Positions 24,216-35,054 of a DNA stretch of 64,000 nucleotides are shown one piece after another (position 1 is the first letter of the stretch; each line of letters starts with the position of its first letter). This DNA comes from Monodelphis domestica. Taxonomy: Eukaryota; Chordata; Mammalia; Didelphimorphia; Didelphidae. The notes beneath the pieces were generated by a model. It was not told the origin of the DNA. It saw only the letters and a list, made by a program, of their open reading frames with translations, and ran no database searches. The stretch covers positions 344,811,850 through 344,875,849 of the forward strand of contig NC_077230.1 in NCBI RefSeq assembly GCF_027887165.1. The letters run 5' to 3'. The translations under genes and the position numbers were made by a program.

Positions 24216-25480
24216 ATCTCTAATAACACAAAAGTATTTCTATAGGACTTTACAATTGCAAAGCATTTTACATGTATTGGTTTATTCTATCTTTATTCCA
24301 AACCTGTCAAGCAAATAGAGAGTTATGCTTCCCATTTTATAGTCAAGGAAACTTAGTAGGTAGAGAGGGAAAATGAGGGAAAGGGACTTTTCCAAGGTCA
24401 TGCAATCTAAAGGGCTTATCCTGATGTCCTCACATTACACCCAGTAAGAAATCATCAATTGTTTACTGATCTGGGGCTATGCCTTTGGCTACTTCCCTCT
24501 CTTTTGCACAAAAGTTAGGAAATTCCTTGAATCAATCCCAAGGTATATTTAGGAGGAATTCTGGAGGGAAATTTTCTTTAGGTCAATTCCAGATAGGAAT
24601 TTTCAGTTACCTTTCTCACTCACATGGATCCTTTTCTAGGTTTTGTTGTCTGGATTGATGCTTACTTGGGACCTTATCCCAAAAGCCTCTCCTACTCCAA
24701 ATCATTCATTTTATAAATAAGAAAAATGAGGTAGCAGACAGAGGAATCTATTCACTCATCTAGCTACAGAGACCAGATTTACGATATATCCATTGCTACC
24801 ACTATAGTACTCTGGGAGAAGGTCCTATCCATCAGGTTTAATGCACTTATAATATAATATTATATCAATGCTCATCTATCTTAATATCTTTTCTCTTTAC
24901 CAGGCTGTAAGCACTGTGAAAGAAGAGACCATATCTTAACTAAATTTTGCATATTCCCCCAGTCCCCAGCATATAGTAGTTATTTAACAAATGTTTACCA
25001 AATAAATGAATTAATGAATGAATGAGAGAGGCTCCATCTAGGGGAGGATCATTTCTTCATGGTTTCAGCCTGCCCCTCTCATCAGTAATATGTAAGCTTC
25101 TTTGGGGCAGAAATTATATTCCCAAGATCTACTGGAATATAGCAGGCACTTAATAAAAGCTTGTGGAGTTGTATTGAATTATTATTATTTTATTATTATC
25201 ATTATTACCAACAAATGGCAAAATAATAATTTCTCACAGGTTTGAGGCACTTTGAAATTTTAAAAGGGCTTAATAGTTTATGAAATATTTTTTGGGTTAC
25301 AACTCCTCTACTGGTTTCAAAGTATTTTGTTATTTAAAGTAACTCTTTCATTTACAAAGTACTTTATAGATAATGTAGCTTTATGCAGATTTTAAAGGAC
25401 TCTATAACTTAGAAAGCACTTTCACATCCGTTATCTCCTTCTAATATTATAACCACACTGTGAGAATCAGAATCTCAGTG
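24216..25480. repeat. MIR and L2 fragments
   Basis: Minus-strand MIR-type sequence at 24235-24420 (cttcccattttatagtcaag), L2 3' ends in minus orientation at about 24890-25020 (with a gaatgaatgaat tail) and 25060-25175 (aatatagcaggcacttaata), and TTA/TTAT-rich tract at 25178-25205. MIR-like pieces follow to 25480. Confidence 0.55.
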
Positions 25481-25484
25481 CTGA

Positions 25485-25683
25485 GGAGGGACCTCATTGG
25501 TCATCTAATATATGTCCAACCTGAAGTAGAGATTTTAGCTAACATAGCTTCAATTTGATGTGCTTAAACATCTCCAGTGATGAAGGAAGAACTCACTATT
25601 CCCTCAAACAGCCCATTTCACTTTGGGGGAACTAATTGTTAGGGAAATTTTCCTTACATTGAACTGAAATATGCTTCTAAAAA

Positions 25684-25735
<52 letters not shown>

Positions 25736-25810
25736 GTCTCTCTCTGTCTCTCTGTCTCTGTCTCTGTCTCTCTCTGTCTCTCTCTCTGTCTCTCTCTGTC
25801 TCTCTCTGTC

Positions 25811-25891
<81 letters not shown>

Positions 25892-26090
25892 TCTTTGTTA
25901 ACTGTCTCTAGGACCAAACAGAACAAATCTACACTTTCTTCCCTATGCTATCTCTTCAAATACTTGCCAGTAATTAAGTCTCCCTGAACTTCTTCTCCAG
26001 ACTCAACATTCTCAGTTCCTTTAAGCAATTATCATATGGCATCCTAGTCACTGTGGGTGCTCTTAGTTTTGCTAACATTGTTAATCAATA
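25485..26090 (-). mobile_element. L3/CR1 LINE 3' end containing a long microsatellite
   Basis: CR1/L3 phrases in minus order: atctccagtgatgaaggaag, aattgttagggaaattttcc, then after the microsatellite taggaccaaacagaacaaat, ctatctcttcaaatacttgc and tcaacattctcagttccttt. The microsatellite at 25686-25889 lies within the LINE. Confidence 0.75.
25686..25889. repeat. (TC)n/(TCTG)n/(AC)n compound microsatellite
   Basis: Pure TC, then TC interrupted by G in a TCTG/TCTCTG pattern, then TC again and a pure (AC)n block from about 25844 to 25888. Confidence 0.97.
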
Positions 26091-27152
26091 AGCTAGACAA
26101 GTCATGGGGATAATTATCCCCGTACCACACATAAACAATTGGGTCTCAAGATTAAGTTACATTTTCAAGTTAAGTGACATTTTCAAGATCATACCACTTT
26201 TTAAGCAGAAAAACTGGGGCAAAAGTCTTCTCACTTCAAATTGACCACAAATATACTGTGCTACAAGCCCATAACAAGGTAATAATTCATAATTTGGAAA
26301 CAAGGTGCTGACTCTTGCAGATATATTACTGCCCATGGCGCTGCTCCAGGTATAAGAAACAGGTTGCTAACCATGGTGCTGATTTATCTTAGTTCCTGGT
26401 TTGTTTATTATTGTTTATAGATCTTAGGTTCTGGAGCTCGAAGGGACCTTAGAGGTCATCTAGTCCAATCCCTTCATTTTCTGAATGAGGAAATTAAAGC
26501 CAAGATAAATTAAGTAATTTGCTCAAGGTCACATACGTAGCAAGCATCAGAGCCATGACTTGAAACCACATCCTCAGATTCACAATCAAATACTGACTAA
26601 GCTGCCTCCCATAAACTAATCCCTCTTATTTTAGAATTGTTTCTACTGAAGTCTTCCAAGATGAACCAGAAATTCTGTCCTCCAGACTAGCCATTGGTTA
26701 TGCCTGCAATTAAAGCATACCTAGAGATATGAGTTTTGTATGTTCTACCCTGATCTAACATGTCTTCTTCAGTCCTTGCATAGTGAGGTACTTTCATAAA
26801 TAATCAGTTGACAAGCATTTATTTACTATGGTCAAAGCAATGTGTAAAACATCGTTCTATGATGTGTCATTGGTCCATATAGGTAATTAGGGATCAGATG
26901 TATTTGCGTGTGGGATAACTGAGTCATTTGAGGTCAATGACCCAGGATGAAGTTTAGCACACAGGCAAGTGAACCCATGTGCTTGTCTGAGAAATGACAT
27001 TATGAGGTCCCACTCTCATTCACAAATTGAATGGGTAGATGAAATAAAATCAATATAAAAAGGATGGAAGCTGTCACCTGTAGTCTCACATGACTGGAAT
27101 GCACTCCTTCAATAATTCCACCTCAAAGAGTCCCTATCTTCCTCTAAGGTAC
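26091..27152. repeat. MIR-type pieces, unassigned repeat and L2 target of the provirus
   Basis: An unassigned dispersed repeat shared with 46.25 and 46.8 kb lies at about 26290-26390. A minus-strand MIR-type SINE lies at 26415-26620. 26640-27060 is unrecognised. From about 27085 a minus-orientation L2 fragment begins (tggaatgcactccttcaata); it is interrupted by the provirus and resumes at 34721. Confidence 0.5.
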
Positions 27153-27736
27153 TGTCAACATGGAAATCTAGGGATCCCCAGTTTATTTAGTTGGAGTATA
27201 GAAATCCCAGGTTTTGACTTTCTCACAGGAGAGTTTCCCCCTGAGGGAAGGTCCCTCTTCACCAGACAGTGAACTTCCTGGTAGTTTGGGTGGGAACAGC
27301 AAATCCCATCCAATGTTAAACATCCCTTTTGTCCCAATGGTTTCTTCCCCCTAGGCTAAAGTCCATGACCAAGGTGACCCAGCCCTAGGCTGAGTCTTTC
27401 CCTTTTGTGTCCATTGTGGGGCCCCAGCCCCTCACTATTATTCCTGTCTGGAACTTCTCATTTTCCTTTCCCACCATTGTAAAGACAATCAACTGTCCCT
27501 CTAATCCTAAAGCCCCCAGGTCATCTAGAGTGGTACATAGGTTCCCCAAGTTCTTTTGTTCCTCGGAGTCCATCCTGAGTCGGTGGCACTCCCAGGGGCT
27601 GGTGACCAGAGCGTCTTGACTCCGGTGCAGTCTTGGAAATCAGCTCTGTTGTCGTAGTAGCAGCGCTAACCCCTTTTTCCCTTGATTAAAGAGTGATTTT
27701 GACTATTTAATAGTTCTGTGTTTTTCCTAGTTGACA
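27153..27736 (+). repeat. 5' LTR of the young provirus
   Basis: 584 bp with a perfect 7-bp inverted terminal repeat, TGTCAAC...GTTGACA. A polyadenylation-type attaaa lies at 27685-27690. Matches the 3' LTR over its whole length as read. Confidence 0.95.
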
Positions 27737-27740
27737 TTAA

Positions 27741-27758
27741 TGGAGGTCCCACCGAGAT
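27741..27758 (+). promoter_or_regulatory. Primer-binding site, tRNA-Gln type
   Basis: TGGAGGTCCCACCGAGAT, four bases after the LTR, is complementary to the 3' end of mammalian tRNA-Gln (CCA tail plus the acceptor and T-arm strand). Known retroviruses with Gln primers include the murine GLN family; this does not by itself place the element in that family. Confidence 0.75.
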
Positions 27759-27964
27759 CCGAAGTCCCCGTGGCCTGAGCCCTCCAGCTAACGAGGACCC
27801 CAGACTTGAGGTACCACACACAACCTGTTTGGGGTTGGGTCAGGAGTCCGGTTAGCAAGGGCCAGGTAAGCGGCTCTCTCGGAGGAAGGACTCGCATCTC
27901 TGGTTTGGGAATAACTCGCTCTTTAATTAAGGGATCCTTAGTCAATTTGTCCATAGTCACTGGA

Positions 27965-29396
27965 CATGGGTAACAGCTTGTCTGTTGTCCCAAAATTTGG
28001 TGGGGCGGTCAGTAGCCCAAAGAAATACGGCCGCAAGTTACATGGTTTCGAAGTATGGACCGGATGCTAGCAAGTACTTAGAGAAATGGCAAGCAATGAC
28101 AAAGGCCAATCCGAAGGTAAGCTGGCCAAGGTGGGGTTCACTTAATGAGGAAAGGATGATGTTTCTGCAGTATGTTTTAAGTGAAGCAGGTCAAGAAATT
28201 GAAGGAGACGAAAGAGAAGTCTTCAACCTATGGCTCGAGGAGTACACCCAGAGAAAACACAGGTCAGAACGATCCGTAGAACAAGAGACGGGTAAGAACA
28301 AGAGAAAGGTAAGGGAGGAGGAGGAGAATCAAGGTGAACAAGGCAGGGAAGCCACTAAAAAGCGAATAGCTGATTTACAGAAGGAGGTAGAAAGCCTTAA
28401 AGAACTCCTGAAAGGCTCTAGCAACCCAGCAACTTCTTTAGACAGCATACCTGAGCCCCTAGAATCGCCTGAGGCACCCATCCCTCAATTCCCCTTTAAA
28501 ATTAAGGGAAGGGAAGGAACCAAAACAATGCAGGTATCTTTTACTCCTTGGACAAAAACAGAGCTCAGAGCCATGGCCAAGGAATTCCCAAAGGTTAGAG
28601 AAAACCCCATAGCATTTGCCAAGGAATTTGAATTAACTCTCTCTACATACCAGCCTGGCCTATCAGACCTTTACCAGCTAGCTCACATACTAGTAGGTTC
28701 AGGAGATGCAGCCCACTGGTTTAAAACTGCAAGTTGGGAGAACCCTTTAGAATATATTAATCAGTTAATGGCCAGAAAGGAAGGACCTGAAATCCATCTT
28801 CAGGAGGCAAAGAAGATGGGAGAGGCTTTGTTAGAAGCAATCCCCAAGGCCTTTCCAAAATCTGTAAATTGGGGAAAAATCCAAATTTGCACTCAGGAGA
28901 ATCTGTATTTGATTTTTATAATAGATTTTTAGATACCTTCAGGGCAAATTCTGGACTTTCCCCAGATAGCCCAGACACCTTAATTACCTTTAACACCCTC
29001 TATGTGGAAGGGTTAAATAAGGCCCTTGCAAATCTCCTCAAGAGAGGGAAAGTAGACTGGAATTTAACTCCCACCCCTGACCTAGTCTATCTAGCAAGTA
29101 AATTCCAACAAACACTGACAGAAGAAAAGGAGAAGGCAGCAGAGGAAATGACAAAAAAAACTAACCAGATCATGAATTTGCAGTTAAAACACTGGGAGCA
29201 GAAGGAGAGAAGACCGACTGAACCCTATTCTGCTGAAAAAGCAGGCGGGAGGCAAAGAGCCTGGAGATGTCACTTTTGCCACCAGACCGGGCACTTAAAA
29301 AAGGACTGCCATCGGCTCCTGGGTAAGAGGGGGAGACGCCAAGGTAAGTTTCAATACCACTCAGGAAAGTTCCCCCAAGGGGAAGCCTCACAATGA
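27965..29396 (+). pseudogene. Provirus gag region
   Basis: A start context of the myristoylation type (MGNS) is visible at the beginning. It is followed by matrix-like sequence, a highly charged coiled segment (KKRIADLQKEVESLKELL), a capsid with the gammaretroviral style LSTYQPGLSDLYQLAHIL, and a single CCHC zinc knuckle, CHFCHQTGHLKKDC, near the end. Length and one zinc knuckle fit gammaretroviral Gag. About two breaks are present. The region ends in a stop in line with pro-pol, the read-through arrangement of this family. Confidence 0.85.
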
Positions 29397-29429
29397 TGGG
29401 GCTCCGAGGGTATCAAGGGGGTTTTCACT

Positions 29430-32400
29430 GTGGTGTCCGCCTCCCCAGTGGGCATCACTCACATTGTGATTGTATCCCATCCTATTGAGATTCTCATAGA
29501 TACTGGGGCCACAATGTCAGTTTTAAACCCCACGGCCTTTCCTAGCCCCCTTCCTCGGAGTGACCAAAAAGTTTCAATAGTGGGGATCACAAACCACGTG
29601 CAATCTGTTTACTTGTCTCAACCTCTCCCATTTATTCTGGGAGAAGTGAAAGATATGCACTCCTTTCTTCTTTCCTCAGATGCCCCCCTGCATCTTTTGG
29701 GTAGAGATTTCCTAGACAAATACAAAGCCACAATTGAATTTTCCCCAGGAAAGGAAATAAGGCTTTCCCTATCCCCATCGGATGCCACTCCCACCTTCCA
29801 AATACTTACAGCTCCCATTATAGCCTATGATCTTCCACAGCTGGAGGAAGTTCCTTCCTCTCTGTGGGCTACTGATTCTTCTGACATCGGGAGAATTTTA
29901 AGTGCTCCCCCAATACAAGTTCAGTTAGACTCATCCAAACCCCTTCCAAGGGTCCCTCAATATCCCCTCTCACGGGAAGCAACAGAAGGAATTAGACCAT
30001 TAATTGATAGTTATCTAGAGGCAGGTATTTTGATAAAATGTACCAGCCCTTTCAATTCACCCATACTGGGTGTCCGAAAGCCTGGAGGCCAAGGGTGGCG
30101 TCTAGTTCAGGATTTAAGAGCAGTAAATGCCTGTATTATCCCCAGAACTCCAGTAGTCCCCAACCCCAACAACCTTTTAAATCAAATCCCACACAGTGCA
30201 AAAATTTTCACTGTAGTTGATTTATGCAGTGCTTATTTCAGTGTGCCACTCCATGCAGACAGCCAATTCCTTTTTGCTTTCACCTGGGAAGGAATTCAGA
30301 TCTGCTGGACTGTTCTGCCCCAGGGTTATACAGAGAGTGCCACATATTTCTCCCAAGTACTAAAAGCAGACCTTGCTGGCCTTAAATTTCCATTTGGGTC
30401 CACCTTACTCCAGTACGTGGATGACCTACTTCTGTGTTCCCCAGATGCCCAGTCTTCGAGGGAAGATTCGATTGTGCTCCTTAAGTCCTTAGCACAAAAA
30501 GGCCATAAGGTATCTAAAGAAAAAATGCAGTTTGTCTCTTCACAGGTGAAGTTTCTGGGACATCTAATATCAGCTGAAGGGCGTAGCCTGGATCCCGCCA
30601 GAGTAGCAGCTATATTGAATTTCCCAAGGCCTAAAACAAAAAGACAGCTTCGAGGGTTCATGGGATTAGCTGGTTACTGTAGGTTATGGGTCCCATCTTT
30701 CTCTTTAGTAGCCAAGCCCCTTTTTGATCTCCTCAAGGCCTCATCCCCAGAACCTCTGATTTGGAATGAGGCTGCAAAAATTGCTTTCATGAACTTAAAG
30801 TCAGCTCTTTCTAGCTCCCCAGCCCTGGGACGTCCAAATTATTCACTACCCTTTCACCTTTTTCTTTTAGAAAGAAACGGGATTAGCCTGGGAGTTTTGA
30901 GCCAGAAACACGGAGACCACTTTAGGCCTCTTGGATACTACAGTAAAAGTCTAGATTCAGTGGCAAGAGGGCTACCATCATGCCTAAGGGCAGTAGTGGC
31001 AGCTTCAGATTTACTAGAACTAGTAGAAGAAGTGACATTAGAATCTCCTTTAACACTGCATGTCCCACATGCAATAGAGGTGCTTTTGAACTCTCATCAC
31101 ACTCAGCATTTTTCCACAAGCCGCCTTGCAAAGCTAGAAGCCTCTCTCCTGGCTAAGTCCAACATCACCATTTCTAGGTGTAAAACCCTTAATCCAGCCA
31201 CTTTCCTGCCAGATATAGAGGAAAGTGACAGGGATTGTACTGAAGGGCATGATTGTGTTAACATTGTTGATTCTGTTTTAAGTCCACGAGAAGATCTCCA
31301 GGAAAAAGAACTGGAGAATCCAGATTTTTCCTGGTATACAGATGGCTCTTGTCTCCGAAATGAATCTGGCATTTTAGTGGCCGGATATGCCATCACTACC
31401 ACTGCAGAAGTCATTGAAGCAGGACATCTCCCTTCGGCAACTTCTGCTCAGCAAGCCGAACTGGAAGCAGTAACCAGAGCCTGTGAGCTGGCCAAAGGAA
31501 AGCGGGTAAACATATATACGGATAGCAGGTATGCATTCGGGGTGGCTCATGATTTTGGAATGTTGTGGCAGCATAGGGGATACCTAACTTCCTCTGGAAC
31601 CCCCATCAAGAATGGGGTACAAGTCCGGAGACTGTTAGAAGCCCTCTTACTACCAAAGGCAATAGCAATTATTAAAATCTCAGGGCACTCACGAGAGAAT
31701 TCTCCCCATGCAAAGGGAAACGCCCTAGCAGATCAGTATGCCAAAGAAGCTGCCAGGCAGCTCCCAACTACAATAGGTCTGGCACTTTCAGATAAGGAAG
31801 AACCTATTTTTGAGAATAAGCTGACCCAGGCAGAAATTGTTTCAGCCCAAGAAGTCATGTCTAGAACTATCCAAGAAAAACTAGAGAAGGAGGGATGCGT
31901 TAGAAACAGGGATACTGGATTGTGGCAAGGACCAAATGGGTGTGTAGTACTACCGGACCCTCTATGCCGTCCCATGATGGAGTACTTGCATTCCATAAGT
32001 CACTGGGGACCAGACAAATTGGTCAGCATCGCTCGCAAATATTGGTGGGGGAGGTTGAGGCGAGCAGCGGAGGATGTGTATTTGCAATGTCAAATTTGCC
32101 CTAAATATAATGTCAGTAAGCCTTTAAAACCTATGCCAGGTAAATTCCCATTACCTGAGGCCCCTTTTCAAGTATGGCAAATCGATTTCATTCAGTTACC
32201 ACCTCATGCTGGATACAAATTTGTTTTAGTAATGGTTTGCATGTTTTCTCGCTGGGTAGAAGCATTTCCATGCAGACAGGCCACAGCAACAGCAGTAGCC
32301 AAGTGCTTACTGGAAAAGATATTTCCAGTGTGGGGAATTCCTAGGGAAATACATAGTGATAGAGGAACACATTTCACTGGTTCGGTAGTGTCACAGCTGT

Positions 32401-33008
32401 TAACAGCATGGCCTGTATTACATCATCTACATTGTGCCTATCACCCACAATCCTCAGGATTAGTGGAACGTGTGAATGGCATCATTAAAGTACAATTAGC
32501 CAAATTTATGGAGGACTTAAACATACCCTGGCCCAAAGCCCTTCCAATAGTTCTATTGAACCTGAGAGCCACACCTTTTGGCAAGCTCTCACTCTCACCA
32601 TTCGAGATAATCACAGGTCGGCCAATGTCTCTTTTTCCACCCTATACTGACTCCATGAGCACCAAGGTTTCCCTCTTATCATACTGCCAGGGACTAGCAA
32701 AAACTCTCCAAGGCCTTAACCACCTTATATCTCAGTCAGTTTCCAGGAATTCTTCCTCAGAAACACCCTCAACATCTAAAGTGAAGCCCGGAGATTGGGT
32801 ATACAGGAAGAGGCACCTACGAAAGGATGCTCTACAAGTCAGATGGGACGGACCTCATCAGGTATTGCTGGTAAATCCATCTGCAGCAAAACTAAAAGGA
32901 ATTGAAAGTTGGATACATCTATCTCATCTAAAGAAAGCCCCAACTCCAAAGTGGTCAGTAAAGTCGATGAGTGACACAAAAATACGGCTGACCAGAAGAA
33001 GAAGATAA
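29430..33008 (+). CDS. pol: Provirus pro-pol (protease, RT, RNase H, integrase)
   Basis: An open stretch of 1,192 residues, the normal size for gammaretroviral Pro-Pol. Domains in order: aspartic protease with IDTGATMS near residues 23-30; reverse transcriptase with YVDDLLLCS at 329; RNase H opening YTDGS at about 636; integrase with an N-terminal HHCC zinc finger (HSISH...CQIC) and a D,D-35-E catalytic triad at D919, D977 and E1013; and a C-terminal GPY-like domain (WDGPHQVLLV...WIHLSHLK). All catalytic signatures seen are in place. Retroviral Pol copies viral RNA into DNA and inserts it into the host genome. The true protein would begin upstream as part of a Gag-Pol read-through product, so the ATG given is only the first in the open stretch. 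Part of a fossil provirus without env. Confidence 0.95.
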   Translation: MVSASPVGITHIVIVSHPIEILIDTGATMSVLNPTAFPSPLPRSDQKVSIVGITNHVQSVYLSQPLPFILGEVKDMHSFLLSSDAPLHLLGRDFLDKYKATIEFSPGKEIRLSLSPSDATPTFQILTAPIIAYDLPQLEEVPSSLWATDSSDIGRILSAPPIQVQLDSSKPLPRVPQYPLSREATEGIRPLIDSYLEAGILIKCTSPFNSPILGVRKPGGQGWRLVQDLRAVNACIIPRTPVVPNPNNLLNQIPHSAKIFTVVDLCSAYFSVPLHADSQFLFAFTWEGIQICWTVLPQGYTESATYFSQVLKADLAGLKFPFGSTLLQYVDDLLLCSPDAQSSREDSIVLLKSLAQKGHKVSKEKMQFVSSQVKFLGHLISAEGRSLDPARVAAILNFPRPKTKRQLRGFMGLAGYCRLWVPSFSLVAKPLFDLLKASSPEPLIWNEAAKIAFMNLKSALSSSPALGRPNYSLPFHLFLLERNGISLGVLSQKHGDHFRPLGYYSKSLDSVARGLPSCLRAVVAASDLLELVEEVTLESPLTLHVPHAIEVLLNSHHTQHFSTSRLAKLEASLLAKSNITISRCKTLNPATFLPDIEESDRDCTEGHDCVNIVDSVLSPREDLQEKELENPDFSWYTDGSCLRNESGILVAGYAITTTAEVIEAGHLPSATSAQQAELEAVTRACELAKGKRVNIYTDSRYAFGVAHDFGMLWQHRGYLTSSGTPIKNGVQVRRLLEALLLPKAIAIIKISGHSRENSPHAKGNALADQYAKEAARQLPTTIGLALSDKEEPIFENKLTQAEIVSAQEVMSRTIQEKLEKEGCVRNRDTGLWQGPNGCVVLPDPLCRPMMEYLHSISHWGPDKLVSIARKYWWGRLRRAAEDVYLQCQICPKYNVSKPLKPMPGKFPLPEAPFQVWQIDFIQLPPHAGYKFVLVMVCMFSRWVEAFPCRQATATAVAKCLLEKIFPVWGIPREIHSDRGTHFTGSVVSQLLTAWPVLHHLHCAYHPQSSGLVERVNGIIKVQLAKFMEDLNIPWPKALPIVLLNLRATPFGKLSLSPFEIITGRPMSLFPPYTDSMSTKVSLLSYCQGLAKTLQGLNHLISQSVSRNSSSETPSTSKVKPGDWVYRKRHLRKDALQVRWDGPHQVLLVNPSAAKLKGIESWIHLSHLKKAPTPKWSVKSMSDTKIRLTRRRR

Positions 33009-34136
33009 AAAGAAGTTTGAACTGGCTAAGTATTCTTTTTCTTTTAAAATTTCTATCATTCACATGTTATATCTCTGAACCATAGAGGTATTGGTAAGTT
33101 TATTTCCCCTGAGAATTTTATTTACCCTGAGCAAAGTCCTTTTAAATAGAGAACCTAGAAAGGACAGAGCTATTCCCCAAACTTAATTGAAGTAGGAAAA
33201 GTTTTAAAAAGGGAACATTTTTACCCTTATAGTGAAGTTTTGAAACTTGAAAGTGACAGCTGAGAATTTGCAGCAAAGATTCCAGAGTGCTAATTTGTCT
33301 CAAAGTAGTATCAGAAGAGGTTAGGAAGAAATGATGGAGCCTAGAAATGATTGTTAGTAATAGAAGATAAATATTTTAAATCTGGACCATGGTTATGGTT
33401 AAGTAGCTAAAAGGAATGAAATCAATTTCAAAATCCCTAGCATCTCAACCTCCCTAAAGGGGGGTGTGTGAGTTGAGTGTATAAGGTTTTAAAATTAAGG
33501 GAAGATTAGAAGCATTTTAATAGTGAGAATTTTTCTGCTTTTATATTTCTACAGTTTGTAGGATTTTTATATTTTGGTAAAGTAAGGCAATCTTTCTAAT
33601 TAAGCATGTAAATTACATGATTTTATGATTTGTGTGGAAAAGATATTATTAAAAATTAATAAGATGGAATTACAGATTTAAGGTTAGCAGTGTGGATAAT
33701 CCTTATAGTGAATAAGCATATAGGGAGTAGATCAAGTCCCGTTAAAGAATGTGTTTATAGATCTCTCTTAAGTTTTCTCTTGCAGCAGCAAGGAAGCTGA
33801 CTGATACCAAAGGAGGAGCCTGCCAGAGGACAGAAGTCTGCCAGAGAGGAGGCTGAAGGCATCATCAGGACCCACCAGAAGTGAAAGACTTGAGACTTTG
33901 GGAATTGGGGTAGTGTTTTGATTGTTAAGTCAGTTTTTGGCCAAAGGCAGACTGCCTGCCTTTCTGGCTCAATTGTCAATGCGCCGGTGGCATTGGGGAA
34001 CGCCCCCAAATGCCAATCACCAATATCTGTGTCCCTAGACTTTCCCACCAGTAGGGGATGGAGTCCAATCCCATATAGCATTACTCATTTGTCCATGTTT
34101 GGTCAGCGACGTTCGGTCTTGACCAAAAGGGGGGTG
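33009..34136 (+). other. Post-pol non-coding region of the provirus, with polypurine tract
   Basis: 1.1 kb between pol and the 3' LTR, where env would normally lie. No surface or transmembrane envelope signature (signal peptide, CXXC, furin site, fusion peptide, CX6CC) was seen on reading. The polypurine tract aaaagggggg ends just before the 3' LTR. A second copy of the junction-like string AAAGGGGGGTGTGT occurs at 33456-33469 as well as at 34126-34139. Confidence 0.8.
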
Positions 34137-34720
34137 TGTCAACATGGAAATCTAGGGATCCCCAGTTTATTTAGTTGGAGTATAGAAATCCCAGGTTTTG
34201 ACTTTCTCACAGGAGAGTTTCCCCCTGAGGGAAGGTCCCTCTTCACCAGACAGTGAACTTCCTGGTAGTTTGGGTGGGAACAGCAAATCCCATCCAATGT
34301 TAAACATCCCTTTTGTCCCAATGGTTTCTTCCCCCTAGGCTAAAGTCCATGACCAAGGTGACCCAGCCCTAGGCTGAGTCTTTCCCTTTTGTGTCCATTG
34401 TGGGGCCCCAGCCCCTCACTATTATTCCTGTCTGGAACTTCTCATTTTCCTTTCCCACCATTGTAAAGACAATCAACTGTCCCTCTAATCCTAAAGCCCC
34501 CAGGTCATCTAGAGTGGTACATAGGTTCCCCAAGTTCTTTTGTTCCTCGGAGTCCATCCTGAGTCGGTGGCACTCCCAGGGGCTGGTGACCAGAGCGTCT
34601 TGACTCCGGTGCAGTCTTGGAAATCAGCTCTGTTGTCGTAGTAGCAGCGCTAACCCCTTTTTCCCTTGATTAAAGAGTGATTTTGACTATTTAATAGTTC
34701 TGTGTTTTTCCTAGTTGACA
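34137..34720 (+). repeat. 3' LTR of the young provirus
   Basis: 584 bp, TGTCAAC to GTTGACA, reads identical to the 5' LTR at a constant offset of 6,984 bases. The attaaa signal lies at 34669-34674. Followed by the GTAC target duplicate and the continuation of the L2 fragment (agctcaagtaccatcttcta). Confidence 0.95.
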
Positions 34721-34724
34721 GTAC

Positions 34725-35054
34725 AGCTCAAGTACCATCTTCTACATGAAACCTTTCCTATATTCCCTCAAATGCTGATGTCCCTTTTCTCAGAATCAAG
34801 TTTTTAAATGCATAAACTGTTTTTAAAAGTTCACAGACCCTAGGTTAAGAAACCTCACCCTAAATACCTCATTATATAGAGAAAGAAGCTGAGGCTTCTT
34901 TCAGAGAGAACAAGCAAATTGCTAAAGTCAAACAGAAAGTAACAGCAAGGAGACTTGATCCCAACTTATATGACTCCAGATATATGGTTGCTTCCCCTCC
35001 ACCACAAAGTCATGGATATATGAAAATGTTTAATAACCAGAAAGTACTATACAA
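34725..35054. repeat. L2 continuation and MIR-type fragment
   Basis: 34725-34800 continues the L2 fragment broken by the provirus (acatgaaacctttcctatat). A minus-strand MIR-type piece follows (about 34850-35050), ending next to the receptor-associated block. Confidence 0.55.

Larger units (their letters stand above)
27153..34720 (+). mobile_element. Young gammaretrovirus-like provirus (LTR-gag-pol-LTR, no env)
   Basis: 7,568 bp flanked by the 4-bp duplication GTAC (27149-27152 and 34721-34724) within an L2 fragment. The two LTRs are 584 bp each and read as identical from end to end. Parts in order: 5' LTR, primer-binding site for tRNA-Gln, leader with a splice donor (cag|gtaagc near 27866), gag, pro-pol, a non-coding stretch, polypurine tract and 3' LTR. 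The gag and pro-pol arrangement is the one gammaretroviruses decode by stop-codon read-through. No env gene is seen in the 1.1 kb after pol. Pol looks whole; gag shows about two breaks, so the copy as a whole is a fossil. Identical LTRs indicate a very recent insertion, probably within the species' own history. Confidence 0.95.

Noticed and set aside
27155-27573. Small frames repeated in both LTRs of the young provirus
   Set aside because: Short, on both strands, identical only because the LTRs are identical; no superantigen or other LTR-encoded protein signature.
33918-34256. 112-residue frame as a possible envelope remnant
   Set aside because: No envelope hallmark, and it runs into the 3' LTR.
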